From: Leucosporidium creatinivorum
Taxonomy: Eukaryota; Basidiomycota; Microbotryomycetes; Leucosporidiales; Leucosporidiaceae
Length of the DNA stretch: 64,000 nt
Direction: 5' to 3'
Assembly: GCA_001600635.1 (NCBI GenBank)
Contig: BCKL01000017.1
Coordinates: 452,003-516,002, forward strand
Positions within the stretch are counted from its first letter, which is position 1; each line of letters opens with the position of its first letter. The position numbers and the translations under genes were made by a program. Under the pieces are notes generated by a model. That model did no database searches. It was not told where the DNA came from and was given only the letters and a program-made list of their open reading frames with translations. This document shows positions 11,436-23,124 of the stretch, in pieces.

Positions 11436-13143
11436 ATGCTCAAACGCTTGACCTCGTACTTCACTCCAGCTTCAGCTACACTCGCCGCCTCCTCCTACTC
11501 GACTACAGCCAACCAATCGACTACAGCCATGCCTGCCGCGGCCCCACCTCAATCTCACGAGATCAACTCGCTCCCGGAGGAGTGGAAAGCCGAGTTGGAC
11601 AACCTGCCTACATTGGAGCAGACTGGTGGAAAGATCCCGAGCATCTTTCTGGCTCATGGTCGTGAGTACGAAGCTACACCGAGGGAAGTAGAGCGGGAAC
11701 TGACTTCCCCTTGCCTCGGTCTTCACCACTTTCACCATCTTCATCACTCTCCAATCGATGTACAACACCCCCTTCGCCGCGCTCGATGTACCTCACTACG
11801 GTCCAACACATCAGAACCCCTCCTCATCTACCCCTCCTCCCTCTCGGTCTCCTCCTCCGGGATGGCAGCCGTCGCTGATATCCAAGGGCCCAAAGGCTCG
11901 CTTGCCAACTTCCTCGAAGATCTCGGCCCAGCCCTCATGAAGAAGTACGAGCCCAAGGCTATTGTCGTTCTGTCAGCTCATTGGGAAACGAACAATGGAG
12001 CCCTGGTTACGGATTATGGGGAGGAGAACCCGTTGTTGATGGATTGTAAGTCGCTCGATATCCTCTCCAGTCAATTTCATGCTTCCTCGACCCCACCTAC
12101 CGGACACCCCTCGACTTCGCGGTTCTTACTCGCCCTCGGCGCTCCTCCCCGTCCACTCGGCGCACCTCACTGACGCCTGCTTCACCCACCGCAGACTTCG
12201 GCTTCCCTCCTCAACTTTATGAAGTCACGTTCAAGTCCTCTGGCGACTCGGCCCTCTCCGAGCGTGTGGTCGGACTGCTCAAGAAGTCGGGCATCTCGGC
12301 GAGGACGACGACCAAGCTCGAGAAGCGAGGGGAGGATGGCCGTGGATTCAGGGGACCCGGGTTCGGTGAGTAGCAGCTGTATTTATAGCTCACCACCGGC
12401 CGGACCTCGCCGACTACCCTACAGCCTGTTTCTTGCTCCGACTCGGCGCTGACCCTCTCCCTTCCCGCTCCCCTCCGCTGCCCGCCCCACTTCTGCAACA
12501 GACCATGGCGTCTTCGTCCCCTTCAAGCTCATGTTCAAAGACGTCTCCCCCATCCCCATCATCCAAGTCTCCATCGACGCCTCCCTCGACCCTCGGAAGG
12601 AGTACGCTCTCGGCGCTGCGCTCGAGGAGCTGAGGAGTGAGGGAGTGTTGGTCATCAGTGGAGGGTTGACGGTGAGTCGAGCTTCCTCGCTTGTGATGTA
12701 GAGAGTAGCAGTGGGGACGGTGAACATGGAAGAGAGCTGATGAAGACGAGGAGCAGATCCATACCTTCCGCGATTTCGGCGCCTTCTCACCCAAGACCGC
12801 TGGACCGATCTACAAGGAATTCGAGCAAGCCATCGTTGACGCTGCGGCCGTCGAGGATGTACGTCTCCTCTTTGATTCTCCTCTCAGTTCGCTTTCTGAT
12901 CTCTCCCGCTCCTGCTCGCCCTCGCCCTCTCCTTTCCCTTCCCTCTCCGCCTCCCCACAGCCCGCCAAACGCCAGCAAGCGCTCTACGCCCTCACCTCCC
13001 ATCCCGGATTCCGCCCTTCCCACCCCAGGGAGGAGCACTTCGTCCCTCTCTACATCGCAGCAGGAGCCGCCGACAAGCAGGGAGGCAGGGCTAGGACCGT
13101 TTTCGGAGCTCATGGAGCAAAGACGATTGTGTTTGGAGTCTAG
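11436..13143 (+). CDS. LigB-type extradiol dioxygenase (4,5-DOPA dioxygenase family)
   Basis: Member of the class III extradiol ring-cleavage dioxygenase / 4,5-DOPA dioxygenase family, which opens catechol-type rings using one Fe(II) or Zn(II). The ligand and acid/base histidines are all in place: PSIFLAHG, VVLSAHWET, DHGVFVPF, GLTIHTFRDFG and REEHFVPLYIAAGAA. Six or so exons are needed, with clear GT-AG borders (for example the intron starting at 11664 just after LAHG). The first in-frame ATG, at 11436, gives MLKRLTSYFTPASATLAASS, which looks like a mitochondrial targeting peptide; an alternative start at 11529 (MPAAAPP) would give a cytosolic form. The domain length is normal. The substrate is unknown; in fungi such proteins may act in pigment or aromatic breakdown. 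A distant relative that lacks the histidines lies at 25579-27034. Confidence 0.85.
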
Positions 13144-13369
13144 TCATGATGTCAATTATTTGAGGTTTTGTATGAGCAGAGAGCGAGTACGATCAGCCAG
13201 CGAAGGAGTGAGCTCAGCGTGTGAGCGAGAGACCTGTTCGCTTCGCACTTTCATGCTCAGGCGCTTCTATGGTCTTTGTGGAGCGTTAGTCGTACAGCGT
13301 TTCAGCAAGTCACGAGCTACGACCTCCCTCAGCTCTCGTCAAGCAAGCAAGCGAGCGACGTCCTCTGCA

Positions 13370-15366
13370 TCAAGCGGTCATCCCCTCCTCTCCCGTCGGC
13401 GCGGTCTCGGCGGCTCCGGCTTCCTCCTGCTCCACCTTCCCAGCCCTCTTCCTCAAGCCCATCTCGACTTTCTCCAACTCCAACAACTGCAACTGGAGTC
13501 CCGAGTAAGGCCTGCCCCTGCGCTGCTCCATCTCGGTCCATTCGTCGGTGTCGAGCGGATTCCACGAAAGCAAGGCGAGTGAAGTGTCGAGGTAGTGAGG
13601 GCGGATGAGCTTGGAGGACCTGTAAGCGTCGTAGGAAGCTCCCCGTGCGTCGTAGGGAGAGCTGAGGGAGTGTGGTGGGGGAAGGGAAGCGAGACCGAGG
13701 TCAGCTACCGGACAAGCAAGAGCGACGGAAGGACAGGGGCACCTCGACACGCTCGCTCTGAAGCACCTCAGCACCTCATCCTCCGTCACATACACCTTGC
13801 CCCAGCTCCACAACTTGAACTCGGTCAAGTGAGGGAAAGCGGGGAACTCGAAGATGGCGAGCTCAACGGCGGGCTGCTCCTCGTCCTCGCTCATGGGGCG
13901 AAGCGACAGGGTGAGCTTAATGAGGTGCTGAAAGTGCTGTCCACGAATGATAGGAGGAGGGCTGGACTGCGAGAGGAAGGGATAGGGAAGAGGGACGTAG
14001 ACTTGGTAGCTCCAGCGGGCGAGGCGGAAGGTCGAGTAGTCGGTCGAGGCGTGGCGGAGAGCTTCCTGACGCTTGGCCGAGAGGGTGAGGCGGTAGTGAG
14101 GGAAGCCAAGAGGGTCGTATTCGGCGTCCGTCTCGCTGTCGCTGCTGCCATCGGCGTCGTCCTCATCGATGTCCGAAGCCGAGAGCTCGGGGCGGGCTGT
14201 GTCGCGCTCGTCGATGAAAATGGGCAGTCGAGGGGCGAAGCTATCGTCGTCCGAGCTTGGGATGCGTCGAGCCTTGCGCTTGCGCTTGTGTGAGTGGTAG
14301 CTCAAAGGGCGAAGATGGCCGTCCTGCCAAACGGGCTTCCTGCTCGACGAAGCGGTACGCTGCTCGAGTTGCTTCTGCTCGTCCTGTTCTTCCTTCCTCC
14401 ACCTGTTCATCGCATCCTCGAGTCGCTCCTACCGTCAGCCTCCCATCCCGAATCCTCCCCTTCCGACTCGTCGCCCAAATCCGCGGTCTCGAAGAAGCGC
14501 TGAGTTTCCTTCGGCGCCCACTTGATCGTCGTTCCCGGTGTCTGCACGACGAACGCCCACTCGACAGCGCCGTGGAAAATGCAGCACTCTTCGATCTGGA
14601 GCTCCTTCAGCCTGCTGCGAAGGGAGCTCTGAGCGCCAAAGATGCGAGCGAAGGCCTCGTCGGGCAAGGCGCAGCGGTGGAAGGTCAGTTTAGTGAGGTG
14701 AGGGAAGGCTTCGAGGGTGATTAGAGAGAGGAAGGGGAGGTAGAGGTCGGAAGGGTTGTGGTAGTGCCAGCGTTTTGAGCTCGAAGGAAGCCACTTGGGC
14801 CTCTCGCTCGAGATCCGAAAGTACGAGAGGGGAGGCTCGTCGCAGGTTCGGCAAGGCGATCCTTCGTAGATGCAGGGCGGGGAAGGCCAGTGCTCGGCGC
14901 GGTCTCCATGCTCGCGAGCTTGACGGTCGAGCTGCGAGAAGTTGAGCTGTGGAGAGAGCCATCGCCGAGGTCAGCCGTGGCTCGCTCGGAGCCCATCGAC
15001 TGAGCTGGACTAGACTACTCACCTCGGTCGGAGTCCAGTACGTGCTCTCGAGCATCGCCTTCTTGCCCTTGGCTTGCTTCCATACCGTCACGTTGCGCGC
15101 GAACGAAGCGGCGAAAGTCCTGGCGGCTTGAGTTGTAGTGAGGAAGGGCGGGGCGATCATGTAAGGTTGAGCAGCAGCTTGGAACGTCTTGCACGCTTGC
15201 GTAAAGGAGACCAGCGAGCGCTGATCCGGCAGGAAGCCTGTTTGAAAGCGAGGAGACAGCGCGAGAGCGTGAGCGGTGCGTGAGGCTGATGAGGTGCAGA
15301 GAAAAGCTCACCAGCTACCAAGCGAAGCAGCTCCGAAGTTAGCAGCGGGATCCTCCTCGTCCCCAT
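13370..15366 (-). pseudogene. F-box-like protein, copy A of an inverted pair (frame broken)
   Basis: Near-identical relative of the intact gene at 36226-38232, in the opposite orientation. The start (MGTRRIPLLTSELLRLVAG) is an F-box-like helix and is followed by an intron and then RSLVSFTQACKTFQAAAQPY. The remainder matches copy B in exon order, in introns and in the last ~40 nt upstream of the ATG. Around 14425-14440, between the codons for WEADG and MNRWRKEE, copy A is one base shorter than copy B, which throws the frame; no intron of suitable phase rescues it. Downstream the frame is open and well conserved to the stop at 13370, so the break is recent or the indel is a sequence error. F-box proteins normally recruit substrates to SCF ubiquitin ligases; that role here is inferred from the helix only. 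Confidence 0.7.
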
Positions 15367-15607
15367 TCTCGTACAGCAAGTCGGAGCAGCGGGCCGAGCA
15401 CGAGGTGAGCGTAAAAGGGAGAGACTAGAGAAGCGAAGTGAGCGAGCGGCTGCCTTTTAACCTTTTGGCCTCCTCCTACAACCCTCGTCTTCGCTTTGAC
15501 CGCTCGATAGGATTACAGGAGCCGTCCATACCTCTCAGCAGTCGCCTACAACTCGCCACAGCGTCGCCCACTCTATTACATCACTCGAACAGCCCTCATG
15601 CTATCCC

Positions 15608-17598
15608 ATGGCCGCCCCCCTAGCCGTACCGTCGATCCTGTCGTCTTTACTCGCTGGATTCGCACCTCGGAAAAGCTCAGGTGTATCAAATTCCTCACCC
15701 TCCTCGCACCAGTCGACCACCATCAACATGCTCGGTAATAATCGCTTACCATACCTCGTCGCCCACACGCCCAATCTCGCTCAGCTCTACCTCCAGGCAG
15801 CCCGAACCGCCACTTCTACCGCTGCAGCCAACCACCTCCCTCCTGTCGACCTCTCCTCCACTGCTCCCGCTCGCGTACAAAGCGCCTTTCGACAGAGTCG
15901 AAACAGCCAGGACGCTTTATCATTATCGGATCCTGAGACGGCGTACGTCAAGACGCTCGAAGCCCATACCCAAGCTGCAGTGACGTTCGCTAGCACTATA
16001 GACGACGTGTACCTCAGTCTCGGGAGGCGAGGCGAGGAGGCGGAAGCTGTCGAGGGATCCATCACGGAGGTGCGCGCTTATTTGGCGTGGGAGGTAGGAG
16101 AGAAGGCGGGCAAGAGGAAGGATCCGGACGCCAGGAAACACGTAAGGATGGACCTAGTCCTAGTTCGACCCGAGCTGGGTGGGAAGCGGCGTTTGATGAG
16201 TTTCGAGGGGCAGACGGGGGCCGCAGCCGAGGCCATCTTTGGCGCGCTGCTTCCCAAGTTGGAGAAGGCGAAAGTAATGCGCTGGAAGAGGGTGTTCCCT
16301 GGACAGTTGCAGGCTTCAGACTGGGACAAGACCTATTTGGGGAAGGTGAGTTCTCGGCGATGTGTCCTTCGGGCGAAGACTTACCGCTTCCTTCAAACAG
16401 ATGGTGGCGTTCGCAACGGACGAGGACACGGTAGTTCCCCTAGCCGGATGGTTCTTCGGAAACTCCTTCGTGCTCGGCTACGTCTTCTTCTTCCCCCCTC
16501 CTCACCCGCACTTCCCTTGCCTCGCCATCTCTCCCCTGCTCAACATAACCGACAAGAACCCATCGATCTACACGCCCCTCATCCTCGCGTTTCTGGACCC
16601 GCAAGCCCCGAGCATCGGCGAGGAGCTCGTCAAACTACACCTCCCAGCCGCCACCGCCCTTCTTCGGGAGGAGGAGGCAAAGAAGAGACAGTCTCAACCC
16701 GTCTTATGGGCTGAGATCGGGAGATCAGGTGGGAGGTAATAGTACTGGCCAAGGTGGAGGAGCAGGTGGTGAGAAGAAGAAGGGAGGGAGCGGCCGCGGC
16801 GCGGTTGATGCCGGAGAGGTGCGTCCAGTAGCTCTCTGCTTGGCTCTATGCTCGAGGCTGAACCCTGTCGAACTCTACAGATGACTGTCATCGACACCCG
16901 CGCTCGTCCCTACGGTCCCTACGGTCCTCCTCCCTCCCACGCCGTCACCCTCCTCCCCTCCCTCCCAACTCCTCCTCCTTCTCTTCCACCTTCCCCCTCC
17001 TCGTCCAAGCAAGGCCTACAAAGCCTCCCTCCCTCCCTCTTTCCCATCTCCCTAGTCGATGGTCCCATCACCGGCGGCACCTCAAAGGTGTACTTCGGCG
17101 TCGGGCTCGGAGGTCAGCCGTTGGCCCTCAAGTACGCAGCTGCGGACTCGATTGATGACCTTCGCGCCGAGGCCAACATCTACTCCATCATCGCCAACCA
17201 CAAACCTTCCCTCAACCTCCAAACTCCCTACTTTTACGGCCTGTTCCGAGCCGACTACGTTGCAGAAGGCGGTGTCTTGATTCTGTTGGAGGATGTGGGT
17301 GATGCAGTCGATAGTCTGGACGATCTCAGCAAGGAGGATAGGTGAGCTCCCCCTTTTTCAAACCGAAACACTCGGAGCTGACTCCCTCATCGCCGACAGA
17401 ACCTCAATCTTCGAGTCGCTTACCTCGCTCCACTCACTCGGTATCCTCCACGGAGACCTCGCCCCTCGCAATCTCATCAAGCGGGCCACCGACGACAAGA
17501 TGTTTATCGTCGACTTCACTCACTCGGAGCTGCACGAGTGCCCCGGCGAGGGATGTCTCGAGTTGGCGCAGGCCAGGCTCGACTTGCTCGGCCTTTGA
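15608..17598 (+). CDS. Fungal protein-kinase-like protein
   Basis: The C-terminal half is a protein-kinase fold: a glycine-loop-like VDGPITGGTSKVYFG, ALKYA with the ATP-binding Lys, a catalytic-loop-like HGDLAPRNLI, and DFTHSE in the place of DFG. This is the pattern of the divergent kinases expanded in basidiomycetes (FunK1-like). The N-terminal ~340 residues are not recognised; MDLVLVRPEL followed by MSFEGQTG recalls the D...ExK layout that precedes many such kinases. The start at 15608 (ATGGCCGCCC) has a good context. One gene is preferred over two because a Gly-rich linker (GGNSTGQGGGAGGEKKK) is open and in phase with the kinase exon at 16881. Joining it to the upstream exon needs removal of 28 nt (16702-16729, GT...GCTGAG...AG), unusually short. 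Otherwise the first gene ends at 16741 and a second starts at 16881. Confidence 0.65.
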
Positions 17599-17602
17599 GA
17601 GG

Positions 17603-17760
17603 GGAGGAGAGGGAGGGCGGGAGGGCGGGAGGGCGGGAGGGTGGGTAGGTGGGAGGGTGGGAGGGTGGGATAGTGTGAGGGAGTGAGTCAGGGTGGGTGT
17701 GAGGGAGAGGGGAGCAAGGGGAGAGGAAGGGAGGAGTAGCGCGGAGGAATGGGGAGAGCT
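17603..17760 (+). repeat. G-run low-complexity tract
   Basis: Directly after the kinase-like stop codon lies a purine-rich tract of GGGAGGGCGGGAGG-like units, then GGGTGGG units. It has more than ten runs of three G within about 80 bases, enough for several overlapping G-quadruplexes on the plus strand. It could act in 3'-end formation or be a simple expanding repeat. Confidence 0.8.
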
Positions 17761-18055
17761 GTGAGGAGCTGGGAGGAGGCGAGGGAGCGAGGGGTGACGG
17801 AGCGAGGAAGGAATGGAGTAAGATGAAGAGTAGGAGAAGGGTAGCGCATGAGGAAGGGCGCACGGATATGAGGCGGCGGGGGATGGGGAGTGCCGAGGTA
17901 CTGAGGTTCGTCATTGCTCGCTTTTCGGCTCTCTCTCGGCTCGCGCTGACCTAGTCTTTCGTCTTCACACTCTTCCCTATCCTCGCTCAACAACACCAAC
18001 GCTCGCTTCCACTCTCCCAGTTCTTCCAACCCGCCCGCTGCTCTCGTCGCTCGAT

Positions 18056-19905
18056 ATGTCGACCTTCGCTCTCGACCCTCCCGACGCTGCCATCCCACAG
18101 CAACAACAACTCATCGGCGATTCCCATCATCGATCCTACCGCTGCTCGCCGCCCCACTGAGGCCGTCACGGTCGATTCGCCCAACCTCACCTACACCGAC
18201 GAAGCGCTCCTCGCCAAGTACACCTTCCACTCGGCTGAGGTCAAGCAGGATGGCCAGCGTTACTCGGTCAAGCCTGTCCAGAAGGACCTCGAGCTAAAGA
18301 CCCTCCGCGCCGTTCCCAAGACTGGGTGAGTTCGAGCTCGGCGCCTGTCTCGATTCGGCCTTCTTCGGCGCTGACCATCTCTAGCTCGCACAGTCTCATG
18401 CCCGTCGGATGGGGTGGCAACAATGGAACCACCCTCTCGGCTACCATCCTTGCCAACCAGCACAACATTAGCTGGTCGACTCGCGCCGGCACCCAAACCC
18501 CCAACTACCTCGGCTCGCTCGTTCGCGCTTCCACCCTCCGCCTCGGCTCGGATGCCGCCGGCAAGGACGTCTTCGTTCCCTTCTCGGATGTCCTCCCCAT
18601 GGTCCACCCCAACGATCTCGTCGTGAGTAGCCGAGCTTCCCTTCTCGCTCGCTGTCGCCGAAGCTGATCTCGCTCTCCCCTCGTCCAACAGGTCGGAGGA
18701 TGGGACATTTTGGGCATGCCCCTCGATCGCGCCATGCGTCGCGCCAAGGTCATGGACTACGACCTCCAGCGCCAGGTCGATCCCTTGATCGCCGAGCTCA
18801 AGCCTCTCCCCTCCGTCTACTTTCCTTCGTTCATCAACGCCAAGTTAGTCGAGCTTTCTCTGCTGCACTCGAGCACTTCACTGACTCTCCTTTCACCACC
18901 AACAGCCAGGGAGAGCGCGCGGACAACGTCCTGCCCGGCGAGGACAAGGCGGCTCACCTCGAGCAGATCCGCAAGGACATTCGCGACTTCAAGTCGGCCA
19001 ACAGCCTCGACAAGGTCATCGTCCTCTGGACTGCCAACACCGAGCGCTACGCCGAGGTTATCCCTGGTATCAATGACACCAAGGAGAACCTCCTCCAGGC
19101 CGTCAAGGATTCGCACGCCGAGGTCGCTCCTTCGACCATCTTTGCCATCGCGTCCATTCTCGAGGGCTCGCCTTTCATCAACGGAGCGCCCCAGAACACC
19201 TTCGTGCCCGGCTGCATCGAGCTCGCCGAGCACCACAAGGCCTTTATCGCAGGAGACGACTTCAAGTCGGGTCAGACCAAGGTCAAGTCGGTCCTCGCCG
19301 AGTTCCTCGTCAACGCTGGAATCAAGCCTCTCTCGATTGCTTGTGAGTTTTGCAAGCTTACAGACTCGATAGCATCGCTGATCTCACCCTCATTGACAGC
19401 CTACAACCATCTCGGCAACAACGACGGGCACAACCTCAGCGCTCCCGCTCAGTTTCGTTCGAAGGAGATCTCCAAGTCGTCGGTCGTCGATGACATGGTC
19501 GAGGTATGTTTCGCCGAGCCGCCGTCTCGTCGGGCTATCGCTGACCTCGCTCGTTCCGCATCGCGCAGGCCAACCACCGCCTCTACAAGTCCATCCTCGA
19601 GACTCCCAAGGGCGAGAAGGCCGTCGCCAACGGAGAGAAGGCTCGCACCACCGAGCACCCTGACCACGTCGTGAGTTTCTCGCTCGTTGTTTCTCCAGCC
19701 GTCGAGCCTGAGCTGACTCTCCTCGGATCTTCCAGATTGTCATCAAGTACCTTCCCGCCGTCGGCGACGACAAGCGTGCCCTCGACGAGTACAACTCGGA
19801 GATCATGATGGGAGGTCGCAACACTCTCAACATCTTCAACTAGTGCCAGGACTCGCTCCTCGCTACTCCCCTCATCATCGGCTTGGTCCTCCCCGCCGAG
19901 CTTCT
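18056..19905 (+). pseudogene. Truncated second copy of INO1 (inositol-3-phosphate synthase)
   Basis: Direct-orientation duplicate of the INO1 gene at 54389-56599. Exon borders and even intron text match, and most exon differences are synonymous. Three things make it non-functional as it stands. Shortly after MSTFALDPPD a 5-base length difference shifts the frame out of the conserved [12 protein letters not shown] reading. The Glu codon after [10 protein letters not shown] is a TAG stop (19841-19843). Homology ends about 60 bases later, near 19905, so the last ~100 residues, including part of the catalytic C-terminal region, are absent. Long conserved stretches remain ([30 protein letters not shown]), so the loss looks recent. 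An undetected upstream exon could bypass the first shift, but not the truncation. Confidence 0.85.
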
Positions 19906-20129
19906 CCCGGGCTTCTCCTTTTCCTCGCCCCGCTTTCGACGTCTTCTCTTTTCATACATCCTCGAGTCTGTGTATCAATGTATATTAGTTCTGGTTAGTT
20001 CGTGCTGTTATTGATATATTTCGTTTCGTCTCGCCACAACTTCGCCGTTTCGGCGCCGGGGCGAATGTCGAGAAGGGGATTCATAGACGCTCGAGCGAAG
20101 GAGAAGCTGCTAAGCGTGCTGTGTGTCAC

Positions 20130-20910
20130 TGACTCGATGTAAAAGATGACCTCGATTGGTGTCCTACTCACGCTGGCCGGCGAGCGACAGCTTGTCATAA
20201 TTTTTCGGGCCTCGGCGCTTGCGAGGGAAGAAGCGGCGCCGAGTCGCGAGGTAGAGAGCTACAGAAGATGTTCCGGCGCCTCCCAGTGTGAGCTGGCGGG
20301 TCATATGACATGGAGAGCAAGTATCTGGAGTCCACTACAGAAGCAGACCCCTCTCGACTCGCTCGACCTTTCGCCGTCTCGCTTCGACCTTGCTTTCTCT
20401 CCTTCCACTCGCTCGTCTCGTTTCTTCCGACACTCCGTCTTCGCTGGATCGGATAAGCTACAGGATCAAATCTCGAAGCTCAATCGTACACAAGCCAACC
20501 GCCGACCCTGCCTCGCCGCCTTCATCGTTGCACAACAGCCCCTCGTCGCTCGTCTAGGCTGCTGGTCGTTGCTGCTCGGCACTGAAGCTATCTCTTGGCC
20601 TCGGAGTAGTCGTAAGGAGGTGAGCCGTCTCCCCACTTGATGTTCAGCCTGCTCGAGTGCAGAAGAAGGGCTCGCTGCTCGTCCTGGGAGAACAGCCGAG
20701 GGAGAGCGAGGGAGGAAAGGCTCGTGCACGTAAACAGAGAGGCTCGAGCGGGCTGGAGTGCGATAAGCAGCGACTGGAGCGATGCTAGAGCAGAAATGAG
20801 GAGAACAACTAGCGAGCTGTAGCTGATCTCTTTGCCCTCGCTCGTCGCAGCTCTCGCCGGAGCGTGCTCTCTCCCTCGTCTTTGCGGTACGCTAAGCGTC
20901 CACTCGTTCA
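20130..20910 (-). repeat. R1 dispersed repeat, copy 1 (upstream of F-box gene at 21026)
   Basis: Reverse-orientation copy of a ~650-780 bp sequence also found at 28890-29530 and 34000-34720. In each case it sits directly upstream of an F-box gene, reading away from it. Shared landmarks on this strand are a word encoding SRLNIKWGDGSPPYDYSEAK then a stop (20640-20588), and ATGACAAGCTGTCGCTC followed by a GTGAGT donor (20198 downward). On the other strand the three copies share a stretch encoding SRFFRHSVFAGSDKLQ. It looks like the end of one gene and the start of another carried along with the F-box gene. Confidence 0.7.
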
Positions 20911-21025
20911 TCCGCTACAAGTGAGCTCAGTATTACGGCTGTGATCTCATCGGAAGCTAACACTCCGCCTTTGCTCTGAAGCACCTCACCCCTCATCGCC
21001 GAGGCTCTCCCTTCCCTCGTTCGCC

Positions 21026-22488
21026 ATGCCCCCCGTCCCGGCCGAAGTCCTCCTCGAGATCCTCGGCTATCTCGAGCCACATGGCTACAAGATACAAAAG
21101 CGCACCTCGCAGCCTGCTGCCTCGTCTCGAAGTCGTTCCTACCACTCGCTCGCGCCCACCTGGACCGTCATATCTCGATCGGCCTCCGCGTCGACTTCAG
21201 AGACGTCTACGAGGACGAGCCCTCAGAAACGATAGATCTCCTCAACATGGAGGCGGGCACGGCGCTGTCGTGTGTCGTCGAAGCCGATAGCCCTGCAGCC
21301 GTTCTCCTCGGGCGCCCTCAACTGGCTCGACTTGTCCGCCGCCTCAAGTTTACCCTCCCAAACCACTTCGGCATTGCCGCGATCGACTGGCAGGACTCGA
21401 GAGACCTGGACGAAACCTTCTCAAGGCTTGCAGCACCATCACTGCCGGAGCAAGGGTGCTCCTGGACGTCTGCGCCGAAGTGGTAGCGGTCGACGTCGCT
21501 GGCGGATCGGAGTTCAGCTGCCGAGGACTACGTGCAGCGCTCGAGGGAGACACTAGGATCAATACGTTTAGGATCGAGCTCAATACCATGCTGGACGGGC
21601 TTCACGCCGAGCTGCACCGCAACGCCCCTCTCGCTCTTCCTTTCGTCTCGGCCCTCCCCGCCCTCGTGTCGCTGGAGATCTGCGGCGCGCACCACGACCT
21701 ACTAGGACACCGCTGGTGGCCTGCGTTTAACCCCTCAGCATCCCGGTTGCTCCGGCTGAAGCTCCGAGACATTAGCTTCGCGTCGCTGGGGCTCTTCTCG
21801 GCGTCAAAGAACACCCTCACTCAGCTACACCTCGATTACCTTTCTCGTACGAGCGGCCTCATGGACCTTCAACCTTATCCCAACCTCGAGGACGTCTCGC
21901 TCTTGTTCAACGTTCACACTTTGTCGCTCTCCCCGGCCGCTCGGCCGCCAACCTCCTTCCCCGTCTGGCTGCCGCCCTCCCCCTCCTACATCACGACTCT
22001 CCACCTCAACGTCATAGAGCCCGACGCCCCACTCCCCATCATCCCTTCCTCGGTAATCGACCTCTCCCTCGACTTCGACTACCTTTCCTCCACCGCGATC
22101 TCGGCGACGACGACCGCACCTACGCCCATCTACAATAACCTCGTTGCCCAGCTACCATCGCTCTCGGCACTGCAGCGCCTCGCAATAGGATGCAGTGGCT
22201 GCGCGATGGTAGACGAGTACCAGCGCTTCTCCACCGAGGACGCGGCCGAGCTTCGGCGCGAATGCTTGCGAGCGGGCGTGGAGCTGGACGACTCTATCGC
22301 TAAGGCAAAGGAGAAGGTGGAAGCGGAAGCTAAAGAGAAGTGTGCTCTCAACTTTTCCTGAGGTGTCGGAAGATGCTGACCAGCCTCTTGCCGCTTCACA
22401 GGGAGGAGAAAGCGGCGGAGCAAGCTCGGCGAAAGCCTCAAAATCAGTGGGTGAAGAATGAGGATGGCGAGTGGGTACGCGTTGGGTG
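21026..22488 (+). pseudogene. F-box protein, probably decayed (unit 1)
   Basis: Starts with an F-box helix, MPPVPAEVLLEILGYLEPH. The continuation expected from its relatives (HLAACCLVSKSFLPLARAHL) is open only in another frame, so there is a break near 21085-21090; no GT lies there to allow an intron. A second frame change is needed near 21415-21425, after WQDSRDLDE, to reach LLKACSTITAGARVLL. From there the frame is open through LRR-like text (LVSLEICG, LLRLKLRDISFASLGL, LTQLHLDYLS) to an intron in a Glu/Lys-rich tail (GTGTGC donor, CTGACC branch) and the final NEDGEWVRVG stop at 22488. The 5' leader has a conserved GCTACAA/GTGAGC donor shared with the F-box genes at 28686 and 33822. It may be a pseudogene, or the two indels may be sequence errors. 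Confidence 0.6.
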
Positions 22489-22547
22489 ATAGTTTTGCGA
22501 TATTTAGCTTAATAACAGAGCTCTTGAGACGTTCGAAATGATTGTGC

Positions 22548-22810
22548 TTCGGTCGAGTGAGTGAATGCGAGCTTGACGACCTCGATCTCGCCGAGCAGCA
22601 GCTCTTGCTCTCTTCCTCCGTCTTGCTAGTCGTCGCTTCTTCACATCGGCATCTCAGCACAATCGACAGGACGATATTCCACTGCAGCTTCACCGGACGG
22701 CTGCACTACAGCTCGCATCGCCTCTTCTCCTACGCACCTCATCCCGCCGCTCCCGCTCTTCAGCTCGTCCGCTCCCGACTCTGTGACTTCGTGACTGAGC
22801 AGGTGAGTAT
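22548..22810 (+). repeat. R2 repeat, copy 1
   Basis: About 150 bp from GAATGCGAGCTTGACGACCT closely matches the reverse strand of 31830-31960 at the 5' end of another gene. Both copies continue through a stretch ending in CTACAG. Here no gene follows that continues the match, so this looks like a detached 5' fragment of the 30.8-32 kb gene. The rest of 22489-23124 shows nothing further that I can support beyond the promoter of MED4. Confidence 0.5.
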
Positions 22811-23124
22811 CCGCGCATCTGGCTGCAAATGCTGTTCGCTTCAGGGGTACGGTCGGCTGCAGACGTGCAGTAGGGAGACTGGGATAAGCGCGCGCTGTCG
22901 TTCTGTTGAGAATTGAGCGGGAAGAGAGCTAGGAGCTCAGAGGGCACTGTGATGAGGTACAGCAGATGTCAGCGATGCTGTAGGCCGTGCTCGCTCGGAT
23001 TTGGCGGCGCTCAATCGCGTACAGCTCGCTTCTCGCCGTCTCAACCCGCTCCAATGGCGCTGTAGCTCACTCGCTCACCATCTTTCGCACCTCATACAGT
23101 CTACACCCTTCCACGTCTATCACC

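Noticed and set aside
20146-20640. 164-codon plus-strand ORF with an ATG inside R1
   Set aside because: Only part of it (RFFRHSVFAGSDKLQ) is shared with the other R1 copies, and those copies do not keep the whole frame, so it is not supported as a gene.
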